A stretch of DNA of 64,000 bases from Rhodospirillaceae bacterium (GTDB lineage Bacteria; Pseudomonadota; Alphaproteobacteria; Dongiales; Dongiaceae), in NCBI GenBank assembly GCA_008012315.1, contig SSEL01000042.1, positions 27,133 to 91,132 of the forward strand, read 5' to 3'. Positions 25,246-33,380 of this stretch are shown in pieces. Below the pieces are notes generated by a model. It had not been told where the DNA came from. It ran no database searches and worked only from the letters and a program-made list of their open reading frames with translations. Position 1 is the stretch's first letter, and the number at the start of each line of letters is the position of its first letter. The position numbers were made by a program, and so were the translations under genes.

Positions 25246-26286
25246 ATGGGAAAAGTAAAACTTGCTGGGATTTTTGCCCTGGCCGGCGCGACGCTAGCCA
25301 TGGCGGGCGCGGCTCATGCGGAAGGAACGATCACGGTGGCGTCCTTCGGCGGCACCTATCAGGAGGCGGAGACCAAGGCCTTCTTCGATCCGGTGGCCAA
25401 GGAGCTCGGCATCACCATCAAGCAGGATACCACCAACGGCCTGGACGATGTTCGTCTGCAGGTGACCGGCAATGCCGTGAAATGGGACATTGCCGAAATG
25501 GGCGCCGATGAATGCGCACGCGGCACCAAGGAAGGCCTGTTCGAGAAACTCGACTACAACGTCATCAAATCCGACGGCATCAATCCGCAACTGGTCAAGG
25601 ACGACTGGGTCGGCATCAGCTATACCTCGGTCGTGCTGATCTATCGCACCGACGTCTTCAAGGACGGCAACGGTCCGAAAAGCTGGCAGGATTTCTGGGA
25701 TGTGAAGAAGTTCCCAGGCCGCCGTGCACTCGGCGCCTTCCCGACGGAAAGCCTGATGGTTGCGGCGCTGGCCGATGGCGTGCCGATGGACAAGTTCTAT
25801 CCGCTGGATATCGACCGCGCGGTCAAGTCGCTGGAAAAGATCAAACCGAATATCGACGTCTGGTGGTCCTCGGGTGCGCAGGCCCTGCAACTCGTCAAGG
25901 ATGGCGAGGTCGATATGGCCAGCATCTGGAACGGTCGCGCGACCACGCTGAAGACCGAAGGCGCGCCGGTTGCCTTCAGCTATGACAATGGCGTCTTCAC
26001 TGCCGATTGCATGGTCATCCCGAAGGGGTCGAAGAACAAGGATCTGGCGATGAAGGCGCTGGCTCGTTTCGTCAGCCCGGATCTCCAGGCCAACCTGCCG
26101 ATGTTGGGCGCGAACGGCCCGGTCAACGAAAAGGCCTTCGATACCGGCAAGATTCCGGCCGACAAATTGCCGAGCATCAACTCCTCGCCGGAGAATATGA
26201 AGCATGAGGTCCTGCTGGATCCTGTCTTCTGGGGCGAGCATCAGGTCGAAGCGAGCGAGAAATTCGACAATCTCATCCAGGAATAA
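25246..26286 (+). CDS. ABC transporter substrate-binding protein, polyamine type (PotD/PotF-like)
   Basis: A 346-residue periplasmic protein. Signal peptide ends near AGAAHA-EG; mature start TITVASFGGTYQEAE is typical of the spermidine/putrescine-binding family (SBP_bac_8). Further markers are WDIAEMGADECARG, YRTDVFKDGNGPKSWQDFWD and DVWWSSGAQALQLVKDGEVD. GGGAGGG lies just before the ATG. The ligand may be a polyamine or another small cation or carboxylate; the downstream hydrolases hint at an amide- or gamma-glutamyl-containing compound. It is the first gene of the GntR-controlled operon and is followed by a strong hairpin. Confidence 0.9.
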   Translation: MGKVKLAGIFALAGATLAMAGAAHAEGTITVASFGGTYQEAETKAFFDPVAKELGITIKQDTTNGLDDVRLQVTGNAVKWDIAEMGADECARGTKEGLFEKLDYNVIKSDGINPQLVKDDWVGISYTSVVLIYRTDVFKDGNGPKSWQDFWDVKKFPGRRALGAFPTESLMVAALADGVPMDKFYPLDIDRAVKSLEKIKPNIDVWWSSGAQALQLVKDGEVDMASIWNGRATTLKTEGAPVAFSYDNGVFTADCMVIPKGSKNKDLAMKALARFVSPDLQANLPMLGANGPVNEKAFDTGKIPADKLPSINSSPENMKHEVLLDPVFWGEHQVEASEKFDNLIQE

Positions 26287-26313
26287 CGGCGTCAGAATAG
26301 CCGAACCAGAGGG

Positions 26314-26351
26314 TCTGCCGGGACATTCCTTAAATGGCGTGTCCCGGCAGA
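26314..26351 (+). promoter_or_regulatory. Intra-operon stem-loop after the binding-protein gene
   Basis: A perfect 12-bp stem (26314-26325 with 26340-26351, loop 14 nt) without a T-run lies 27 bp after the binding-protein stop and 39 bp before the ATPase start. Such hairpins commonly stabilise the 3' end of the upstream mRNA segment so that the binding protein is made in excess over the membrane components. Confidence 0.7.
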
Positions 26352-26390
26352 TCGTCATCTTTCATCAAGTGATCGCAAAGGGAGTGCCAC

Positions 26391-27473
26391 TTGTCTGTCG
26401 TGCTATCTGCTCCGCCCATCAGCATACGCAAGATCGTCAAGCGTTTCGGCTCGCAGGATGTTCTGAAAGATCTCGATCTCAACGTTGCGCCCGGTGAATT
26501 CCTCACCTTGCTGGGGCCTTCGGGTTCCGGCAAGACCACCCTGCTGATGATTCTCGCCGGCTTCGTCCGCGCCAATTCCGGCAGCATCAAGATCGGCCCC
26601 GACGAAGTCATCACCATGCCGCCGCATAAGCGCAATATCGGCATGGTGTTCCAGAATTATGCGCTTTTCCCGCATATGAACGTCTTCAACAATATCGCTT
26701 TTCCGCTGAAGCAGCGTCGCGTTGACAAGGCGACAATCGCGCGCCAGGTGGAGCAGGCCTTGCATCAGGTCCAACTCGACGGCTATGCCGACCGCCGGGT
26801 CGATCAGCTGTCGGGCGGACAGCGGCAGCGGGTTGCGCTGGCGCGTGCGATCGTTTTCGAACCGCGCATCGTGCTGATGGACGAACCGCTATCGGCGCTC
26901 GACAAGTCGCTACGCGAGCATATGCAGATCGAATTGCGCAGCTTGCATCGTCGGCTCGGCATGACCACGGTCTATGTCACCCATGACCAGCGCGAGGCGA
27001 TCACCATGTCGGATCGCATCGCCGTCATGAATAACGGCTGCATCGAGCAGTTGGACAAGCCGGAGATTCTTTACTCGACCCCGAAGACGCAATTCGTTGC
27101 CGGCTTCATCGGTGAATCGAATTTCACGCCGGTGGACTGCCGCGACGGCGTTGCCTGGTATGAAGGCAGGCAGATCGAGACCCGGTCGCAGGTGCCGCAT
27201 GCCGGTCAGCACTGGCTGGTGTCGCGACCGGAAAAGGTCCGCGTGGCCGATGGCGTGAACGGCGATCGTGGCAATTTCTTCACCGGGTCGGTGCGCGAGA
27301 TCGTTTATCAGGGCGACAGCTTCATCTGCTATGCGACCTTGCGGGACGGCCAGGTCATGGCACTGCGGGATTATTGCCGCAGTGATGTCCTCTCCCGCCT
27401 GCCGGCTGCCGGCGAGCCGATCCATTTGCGGATCGATGCCGAGGATGCCGCCATCGTGCAGGCGGAATCATGA
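26391..27473 (+). CDS. ABC transporter ATP-binding protein, polyamine type (PotA-like)
   Basis: A 360-residue ATPase. Walker A is GPSGSGKTT, the Q-loop lies in MVFQNYALFPHM, the signature is QLSGGQRQRVALARA, Walker B is RIVLMDEPLSALD, and the switch His is in VYVTHDQREA. A TOBE-like regulatory domain follows from about residue 240. The start is probably TTG at 26391, with GGGAG 6-7 nt upstream; GTG at 26400 is an alternative. It overlaps the next permease gene by 4 bp. Confidence 0.93.
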   Translation: MSVVLSAPPISIRKIVKRFGSQDVLKDLDLNVAPGEFLTLLGPSGSGKTTLLMILAGFVRANSGSIKIGPDEVITMPPHKRNIGMVFQNYALFPHMNVFNNIAFPLKQRRVDKATIARQVEQALHQVQLDGYADRRVDQLSGGQRQRVALARAIVFEPRIVLMDEPLSALDKSLREHMQIELRSLHRRLGMTTVYVTHDQREAITMSDRIAVMNNGCIEQLDKPEILYSTPKTQFVAGFIGESNFTPVDCRDGVAWYEGRQIETRSQVPHAGQHWLVSRPEKVRVADGVNGDRGNFFTGSVREIVYQGDSFICYATLRDGQVMALRDYCRSDVLSRLPAAGEPIHLRIDAEDAAIVQAES

Positions 27474-28396
27474 CGGCCGTCGTGACCGATCCGGGCAAGC
27501 GGGTCGATGACGATTCGGGCGAGCTGAATGTCGCCGTGCTTAAACGCAATGCCCGCAACGAGGTCTGGGGATTGCTCGGTCTCTGTTCGCCAAGCCTATT
27601 CCTGGTCGGCCTCATTATCATCCTGCCGGTTGGCTGGCTGTTCTGGCTGTCGCTCTATGACGAAAACGGCATGCTCAGCTTTGTCAATTATGAGCGTTTC
27701 GTTGAGCAGAGCTCCTACGTCAAGACGTTCGTGACGACGTTCGAGGTCTCCTTCGGCGTGACCGCCATCTGCATCCTGCTCGGCTATCCGCTGGCTTACA
27801 TGCTGTCGCAGATACCGCGCCGCGCCGCGTCTATCTGCATGATCCTCGTTATCCTGCCGTTCTGGACCTCGGTCCTGGTACGCACCTATGCCTGGCTGGT
27901 GATCCTGCAGCGCAAGGGCCTGGTCAACGACTGGCTGATCGACCTCGGTATCATCAACCAGCCGCTGGCGCTGGTGAACAATTTCACCGGCGTCCTCATC
28001 GGCATGACCCATATTATGCTGCCTTTCCTGGTGCTGCCGCTCTATGCCTCGATGAAATCGATCAGTGCCGATTATCAACGGGCCGGCATGAATCTCGGGG
28101 CGGGACCGGTTGCCACGTTCTGGCAAATCTTCTTTCCGCTCTCCCTGCCGGGCTTGGCGGCCGGCGTCGTCATTACCTTCGTGCTCTGCCTTGGTTTCTT
28201 CGTTACCCCGGCTTTGATGGGTGGCGGCAAGGTCATCATGTGGGCGATGCGCATGCAGCAGACGACCAGTCTTTATGCCAATTGGGGCGCCGGCAGCGCG
28301 CTCGGCGTTCTCCTGCTGGCGGTGACCTTCGGTCTTCTCGGCTTCTTCAACTGGTTGCTGCGCGGCCAGATCAAGGCTGCATGGGGTGGGAAATGA
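27470..28396 (+). CDS. ABC transporter permease, PotB type
   Basis: A 308-residue inner-membrane permease with an extended N-terminal cytoplasmic tail and about six helices (LFLVGLIIILPVGWLFWLSL first). The EAA-like loop reads ADYQRAGMNLGAGPVATFWQ, followed by IFFPLSLPGLAAG. ATGA overlaps join it to the ATPase gene before and to the second permease gene after, showing strict coupling. Confidence 0.9.
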   Translation: MTAVVTDPGKRVDDDSGELNVAVLKRNARNEVWGLLGLCSPSLFLVGLIIILPVGWLFWLSLYDENGMLSFVNYERFVEQSSYVKTFVTTFEVSFGVTAICILLGYPLAYMLSQIPRRAASICMILVILPFWTSVLVRTYAWLVILQRKGLVNDWLIDLGIINQPLALVNNFTGVLIGMTHIMLPFLVLPLYASMKSISADYQRAGMNLGAGPVATFWQIFFPLSLPGLAAGVVITFVLCLGFFVTPALMGGGKVIMWAMRMQQTTSLYANWGAGSALGVLLLAVTFGLLGFFNWLLRGQIKAAWGGK

Positions 28397-29199
28397 GCGA
28401 TCAGACAGGTCTTCCCATTACACATTGGCAACGGCTATGGCTCTATGTGGTCGGCGGTCTCGTGCTGTTCTTCCTCATTGCACCTTGCCTGATCATCGTG
28501 CCGATGTCGTTCTCCGATACGACGCTTCTGCAGTTCCCGCCGCCAAGCTGGTCGCTGCGCTGGTACCATGAATATTTCGGCTCCATCGAATGGCGCGATG
28601 CCACGATCGTCTCGGTCAAGGTCGCCGTCATGACGACGCTCCTGGCGACGCCGATCGGCGTCGCCGCGGCTTATGCCATGAATGCCAGCGTGCTGCGCTT
28701 CACCGGCATCATCAACATGATCCTGACGGCGCCGTTGATCATTCCGGTGATCCTGATCGCGATCGGTACCTTCTTCCTCTATGCCCGGATCGGCATCAAC
28801 AACACGCTGACCGGCCTGGTTCTCGCTCATACCGTCCTCGCCATTCCACTGGTCGTGCTGACGGTGCTTTCCGGGTTCCGGAGTTATGACATGAACCAGG
28901 AACGCGTGGCGCGCAGCCTTGGTGCCGGTCGGCTGTCGGCCTTCTGGCAGGTGACTGCGCCGCAGATCCGGTTCTCGATCGTCTCCGGCGCCCTGTTCGC
29001 CTTCACCACCTCTTTCGATGAAGTCGTCGTCTCACTCTTCATCTCGGGCGGAGATACGACGACCCTGACGCGCCGCATGTTCAGCGCGTTACGGGACGAA
29101 GTCGATCCCACCATCGCCGCCATCTCAACCTGCCTGATCGTTCTGTCGATCCTGATGCTCTCGATCGCCCAGATATTAGGCACCAAACGCGAGAAGTAA
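28393..29199 (+). CDS. ABC transporter permease, PotC type
   Basis: A 268-residue inner-membrane permease, partner of the PotB-like protein. It opens with LWLYVVGGLVLFFLIAPCLIIVPMSFS, a typical PotC start, and carries the EAA-type loop MNQERVARSLGAGRLSAFWQ. The ATG at 28393 overlaps the upstream stop by 4 bp; the longer open frame before it is a shadow of the upstream gene. Confidence 0.9.
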   Translation: MSDQTGLPITHWQRLWLYVVGGLVLFFLIAPCLIIVPMSFSDTTLLQFPPPSWSLRWYHEYFGSIEWRDATIVSVKVAVMTTLLATPIGVAAAYAMNASVLRFTGIINMILTAPLIIPVILIAIGTFFLYARIGINNTLTGLVLAHTVLAIPLVVLTVLSGFRSYDMNQERVARSLGAGRLSAFWQVTAPQIRFSIVSGALFAFTTSFDEVVVSLFISGGDTTTLTRRMFSALRDEVDPTIAAISTCLIVLSILMLSIAQILGTKREK

Positions 29200-29244
29200 C
29201 CGAACTTCCCCTCTAACTCACTCATTTCTGCTGGAAAGTCCACC

Positions 29245-30843
29245 ATGAGCAAATTCTCCCGAGACCTTCATTTCCCAGGTCGTTCACCGGTCCGTGCCCT
29301 TGGCGGCATGGCGGCGACTTCGCATCCGCTTTCCACCCTGGCCGCCATCGAGATGCTGCGTGACGGCGGCAATGCGATGGATGCGGCGGTCGCCGCCGCC
29401 GCCGTCCAGGCGGTGGTCGAGCCGCAATCGACCGGTATCGGTGGCGACTGCTTCGTGCTCTACAGCCCCAAGGGCAATGGCGAGGTCCTGGCTTTCAACG
29501 GGTCGGGCCGGGCGCCGATGGCGGCGACCAGCGATTGGTACCTGTCGAGGGGGATGACCAAGATCCCGACCTATGGCCCGCATGCGGTGACGGTTCCCGG
29601 TGCGATCGATGCCTGGTGCCGGCTGTTGCAGGATCACGGCAGGAAGGGCATCGCGGCGGCACTGGCTGCGGCGATCCGCTATGCCGAGGAAGGCTATGTC
29701 GTCCACGATCGGGTTGCTTTCGACTGGGCCGACAGTGTCGAGAACCTCGAGAGCAATGCCGTCGCCAAGGAGATCTTCCTGCCGCAAGGCCGCGCCTTGC
29801 AGGCGGGTGAGGTACATCGCCAGCCAGCGCTGGCCGCGACATTGCGCGCGATCGCGGCCCAGGGCCGTGCCGCCTTCTATGAAGGCGAGATCGCGGAAGA
29901 CATGGTGAAGACGCTGCAAGATCTCGGCGGCCTGCACACCAAGGAAGATTTCGCAGCGGCGGCCGGCGAGTATGTCACGCCGATCAAGACGACTTATCGC
30001 GCTGCCGACATCTACCAGATGCCGCCGAACAATCAGGGTCTGACGGCATTGATCATGCTGAACATCCTCTCCGGCTTCGATCTTGCCAGCCTCGATCCAT
30101 ATTCGGCCGACCGGCTGCATCTGGAGATCGAAGCGGCGCGGCTCGCTTATCGCGATCGCGACCTTTATATCGCCGATCCCAAGAAACAGAACTTGCCGGT
30201 CGAAGAATTGCTGTCGCCGGAATATGCGGCGCGGCTGCGCGCGGCGATCCGGCCGGACCGGGCGATGCGAGATCTGCCGCCGTCGCTGCGAGAGAAGTCG
30301 GACACGGTCTATATCTCGATCGTCGACAAGGACCGCAACGCGGTCAGCTTCATCAACTCGACCTACCATTCCTTCGGCAGCTCCGTGGTGACCCGCAAGA
30401 GCGGCATCGTCCTGCAGAATCGCGGCAGCGGCTTCCGTCTGGATCCGAAGCATCCGAATTGCATCGAGCCCGGCAAGCGCCCGCTGCACACGATCATGCC
30501 GGGCATGGCCGTGCGAAACGGCCGCACCATGATGCCTTATGGCGTGATGGGTGGCGATTATCAGCCCTTCGGCCATGTCCGCCTGCTCACCAATGTGTTG
30601 GATTTCGAGATGGACGTCCAGGCGGCGCTCGACCAGCCACGCGTCTTCCATGACGGATCGACGGTTCTGGTGGAACGTAGCGTCGCGGCGGCAAGTCTGC
30701 GCGGCTTGCAGGAACGCGGTCATCGCTGCGAACTGGCCGGCGATCCGCATGGCGGTGGCCAGGCGGTGCTGATCGACTGGGATCGTGGCTCGCTGACCGG
30801 TGGCTCCGATCCGCGCAAGGATGGATGCGCAATCGGCTACTAA
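29245..30843 (+). CDS. Gamma-glutamyltransferase-family Ntn hydrolase (possible oxamate amidohydrolase)
   Basis: A 532-residue enzyme without a signal peptide, thus cytoplasmic, whereas classical GGTs are exported. The start region GMAATSHPLSTLAAIEMLRDGGNAMDAAVA and GIGGDCFVLYSP are family marks. The autoprocessing nucleophile is expected at Thr354 in SDTVYISIVDKDRNAVSF, where classical enzymes have T-T-H; the Gly-Gly near the end (GVMGGDYQP) replaces the usual GSPGG oxyanion region. This departs from true GGT and fits the HpxW-type oxamate amidohydrolase or another amide hydrolase. It follows the transporter genes and probably acts on the imported compound. Confidence 0.82.
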   Translation: MSKFSRDLHFPGRSPVRALGGMAATSHPLSTLAAIEMLRDGGNAMDAAVAAAAVQAVVEPQSTGIGGDCFVLYSPKGNGEVLAFNGSGRAPMAATSDWYLSRGMTKIPTYGPHAVTVPGAIDAWCRLLQDHGRKGIAAALAAAIRYAEEGYVVHDRVAFDWADSVENLESNAVAKEIFLPQGRALQAGEVHRQPALAATLRAIAAQGRAAFYEGEIAEDMVKTLQDLGGLHTKEDFAAAAGEYVTPIKTTYRAADIYQMPPNNQGLTALIMLNILSGFDLASLDPYSADRLHLEIEAARLAYRDRDLYIADPKKQNLPVEELLSPEYAARLRAAIRPDRAMRDLPPSLREKSDTVYISIVDKDRNAVSFINSTYHSFGSSVVTRKSGIVLQNRGSGFRLDPKHPNCIEPGKRPLHTIMPGMAVRNGRTMMPYGVMGGDYQPFGHVRLLTNVLDFEMDVQAALDQPRVFHDGSTVLVERSVAAASLRGLQERGHRCELAGDPHGGGQAVLIDWDRGSLTGGSDPRKDGCAIGY

Positions 30844-30931
30844 AACAAAGGAGCGCCGTGTCATCGATGCCGCGCTCCCTTGCATCCGGCAGGAACTGGC
30901 ACCAGACAGATCGGTCGTAAAGGAGAATGGC

Positions 30932-31513
30932 ATGCGCGCGGCATTATTGCTGATCGACGTCCAGAAGATATACACGACGGCCGGGTCGCCTTTATTTGTC
31001 GAAGGAAACGACGTCGCCATCGCCAATATGAATCGCCTGATCGATCATGCGGCGTCGCGCAGCGATTTTATTGTTTATGTGAAGCATGTTCATAAGAAGG
31101 ACGGCAGCGATGCCGGCCGCATGTTCGATTTCACCGGGCAGCCGGGCGAAATCAGCTTTGTCGAAGGCACTGCGGATGTCGATCTCGATCCCCGCCTGAA
31201 ACTGCAGAAGGGTGCCTTGACGATTACCAAGGGACGGTATTCCGCCTTCGTCGGCACCGGCCTGGATGAAACTTTCAAGCGGGAAAAAGTCAATCGCATC
31301 GCGGTGACCGGCTTCATGACGAATTACTGCTGTGAAACCACAGCGCGCCAGGGCCATGACCTTGATTACTATGTCGATTTCATCATGGATGCGACCGGTT
31401 GCCCGGATGCATCCGCGGAGATCAGGCAACCGTTGATCAAATCCGTCACCGGCGCCGTCCTTGCCGGCGGTTTTGCCTGCGTGATGTCGACCGGCGACTA
31501 TCTCGCAAAATAA
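30932..31513 (+). CDS. Isochorismatase-family cysteine hydrolase
   Basis: A 194-residue cytoplasmic hydrolase. The catalytic triad is visible: Asp9 in LLLIDVQK, Lys100 in TITKGRYSAF, and Cys133 in FMTNYCCETTAR. A cis-peptide-type TGFMTN segment precedes the Cys. The family hydrolyses amides such as nicotinamide, N-carbamoylsarcosine, ureidoacrylate and biuret-like compounds. AAAGGAG upstream supports the ATG at 30932. A 7-bp hairpin (30850-30856/30872-30878) lies in the 88-bp gap from the GGT-family gene. Together with that gene it suggests a pathway that breaks amide bonds. Confidence 0.88.
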   Translation: MRAALLLIDVQKIYTTAGSPLFVEGNDVAIANMNRLIDHAASRSDFIVYVKHVHKKDGSDAGRMFDFTGQPGEISFVEGTADVDLDPRLKLQKGALTITKGRYSAFVGTGLDETFKREKVNRIAVTGFMTNYCCETTARQGHDLDYYVDFIMDATGCPDASAEIRQPLIKSVTGAVLAGGFACVMSTGDYLAK

Positions 31514-31544
31514 ATTCGGATATATCGGGAAAAAAGGTGGAGAG

Positions 31545-32492
31545 ATGCAGAAGCGTGAACTGGGCCGGTCGAACCTGCAGATCGCACCGCTGGTCTTCGG
31601 CGGGAATGTCTTCGGTTGGACGGCAGATGAAGCAACATCGCATCGCCTGCTCGATATGTTCGTTGCCGCGGGCTTCAATGCCATCGACACGGCGGATGTC
31701 TATTCGATCTGGGGCGATGGTCATCAGGGCGGCGAATCCGAAACGATCATCGGTAGCTGGTTGAAGAAGCGCGGCGGCCGGGACAAAGTCGTTATTGCAA
31801 CCAAAGTCGGCATGGATATGGGCGGCGATTCGAAAGGTTTGTCCAGGGCTTATATCCTGAAGGCGATCGAAGCGTCTCTGCGGCGGCTGCAAACGGACTA
31901 CATCGACCTCTATTTCTCCCATCGCGATGACGACACGGTTCCCCAGGCGGAAACCCTCGATGCCTATGCCCAGTTGGTGAAGCAGGGCAAGGTCCGCGTC
32001 ATCGGTGCGTCCAATTTCTCTGCCAGCCGATTGGCGGAAGCATTGGATCTCTGCGAAAACCAAGGCTATCCGCGCTATGAGGCGGTGCAGCCCTGCTACA
32101 ATCTCTATGACCGTGCGGAATATGAAGGGGAACTGCAGCAACTCTGCCAGAACCGGCAGCTCGGCATGGTCAGCTATTTTTCACTGGCCAGCGGATTCCT
32201 GACTGGCAAGTACCGAAGCAAGCAGGACCTGCAGGGCAAAGAACGTGGCGAAGACGTCGAAAAGTATCTCGATGTCCGCGGCCAGCGCATCCTCCAGGCG
32301 CTCGACGATGTGGCGGCCAAGCATACAGTGACGCCGGCGCAGGTGGCCTTGGCCTGGCTGCTGAAACGTCCCGGCGTCACGGCGCCGATTGCCAGTGCCA
32401 CCAGCGAGACACAGCTCCAGCAGCTTCTAGCCGGTGTGCAACTCGACCTGGATGATCAATCGGTTCGGCAACTGACGGAAGCCGGCGAATAA
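31545..32492 (+). CDS. Aldo/keto reductase
   Basis: A 315-residue NADPH-dependent oxidoreductase of the AKR superfamily (TIM barrel). The tetrad is seen as Asp and Tyr in NAIDTADVYSIWG, Lys in VVIATKVGMD, and His in LYFSHRDDD. Cofactor-binding region is SATSETQLQQLL near the end. It resembles the YajO/general stress protein 69 group. It is 31 bp after the isochorismatase gene, so it is probably the last gene of the GntR-controlled operon, handling an aldehyde product. Confidence 0.9.
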   Translation: MQKRELGRSNLQIAPLVFGGNVFGWTADEATSHRLLDMFVAAGFNAIDTADVYSIWGDGHQGGESETIIGSWLKKRGGRDKVVIATKVGMDMGGDSKGLSRAYILKAIEASLRRLQTDYIDLYFSHRDDDTVPQAETLDAYAQLVKQGKVRVIGASNFSASRLAEALDLCENQGYPRYEAVQPCYNLYDRAEYEGELQQLCQNRQLGMVSYFSLASGFLTGKYRSKQDLQGKERGEDVEKYLDVRGQRILQALDDVAAKHTVTPAQVALAWLLKRPGVTAPIASATSETQLQQLLAGVQLDLDDQSVRQLTEAGE

Positions 32493-32627
32493 TGCCGATG
32501 CGGTTCTAATAAGGACGGGTGACTTCGGCCGATTGCCGGACTGCCTGATGCCATCCAGGCAAGAAAGCTGTCGCCCGCTTTCCTCATGACCTGTTCCATC
32601 TCTAACTGTCGGTAGAATTGAATATGG

Positions 32628-32706
32628 CGGTGCGGCAATATCCGCACCGGAACTTCCAGCACCCTGCGATGTTGAGCTTGGTAATGCGCATCGCAGGGGC
32701 GTGCTC
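32628..32706 (+). promoter_or_regulatory. Leader hairpins covering the actA ribosome binding site
   Basis: Two stems are predicted: a perfect 8-bp stem 32628-32635/32642-32649, and a perfect 10-bp stem 32662-32671/32689-32698 (CCCTGCGATG with CATCGCAGGG). The 3' arm of the second overlaps the Shine-Dalgarno AGGGG (32695-32699) that lies 7 nt before the ATG at 32707. The fold would hide the ribosome binding site of the first respiratory gene. TAGAAT at 32613-32618 could be a -10 box. The rest of the 214-bp gap from the reductase gene shows no gene. Confidence 0.55.
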
Positions 32707-33375
32707 ATGCCGCAAATCTTTACGGCATCGGCCGATACGCGGCTTCGTGCCGTAGGTCTTGTCATCGTCCTCCTGATCTTCGTCGCCACTCTGTTCGTTG
32801 GAGGGGAGATGGATTCAACCTACACGACGCTTGTAGGATGGGTGAAAGACCAGCCGGTACCTTTCAGCCACAAGCACCATGCCGGTGAGCTAGGGATCGA
32901 CTGTCGTTATTGCCACACCACGGTCGATGCCGGGCCGAAGGCGGGATTGCCCAGCACCCATATCTGCATGACCTGCCATTCGCAGGTCTGGACCGGCGCA
33001 CCCATGCTGGCGCCGGTGCGCGAAAGCCTTGCCGAGAATAAGCCATTGGAATGGCAGCGCGTCGCCCGGCTACCCGACTACGTCTACTTCAATCATTCCA
33101 TCCATATCGCCCGCGGCGTTCCTTGCGTCACCTGCCATGGCCGCGTCGACCAGATGCCGCTGATGACGCGCGCCCAACCATTCCAGATGCGCTGGTGCCT
33201 CGATTGTCACCGCGATCCGGGACCTCACTTGCGGCCGCCATCCGAAGTCACGCGAATGGACTGGTCGGGTTGGAACGAGAATTCGACGGAACACAAGGAA
33301 TACGGCGAGCGGATGGTCAAGGCATATGGTCTTCGGCCGGATCAGCTCGACGACTGCAATATCTGCCACAGGTGA
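32707..33375 (+). CDS. actA: Alternative complex III subunit ActA, pentahaem cytochrome c
   Basis: A 222-residue membrane-anchored cytochrome. One N-terminal helix (VGLVIVLLIFVATLFVGG) anchors a periplasmic domain with five CXXCH haem sites: CRYCH, CMTCH, CVTCH, CLDCH and CNICH. Five haems and the opening PVPFSHKHHAGELGIDCRYCH are typical of ActA. It passes electrons from quinol oxidation within alternative complex III to downstream cytochromes. Start: ATG at 32707 with AGGGG at 7 nt; an in-frame GTG at 32701 is possible. First gene of the respiratory operon. Confidence 0.92.
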   Translation: MPQIFTASADTRLRAVGLVIVLLIFVATLFVGGEMDSTYTTLVGWVKDQPVPFSHKHHAGELGIDCRYCHTTVDAGPKAGLPSTHICMTCHSQVWTGAPMLAPVRESLAENKPLEWQRVARLPDYVYFNHSIHIARGVPCVTCHGRVDQMPLMTRAQPFQMRWCLDCHRDPGPHLRPPSEVTRMDWSGWNENSTEHKEYGERMVKAYGLRPDQLDDCNICHR

Positions 33376-33380
33376 CGGCG

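Noticed and set aside
29284..31026. 580-residue open frame on the minus strand
   Set aside because: It lies entirely opposite the GGT-family gene and the start of the isochorismatase gene; its His/Arg/Asp-rich composition is that of an antisense shadow in GC-rich DNA.
32542..32561. 6-bp hairpin after the aldo/keto reductase gene as a terminator
   Set aside because: Short stem with an 8-nt loop and no T-run; too weak to call.
33051..33380. Extension of actB by 110 residues upstream
   Set aside because: Overlaps actA in another frame and lacks family similarity; the ATG at 33381 follows actA directly and leaves the Tat signal near the N-terminus.
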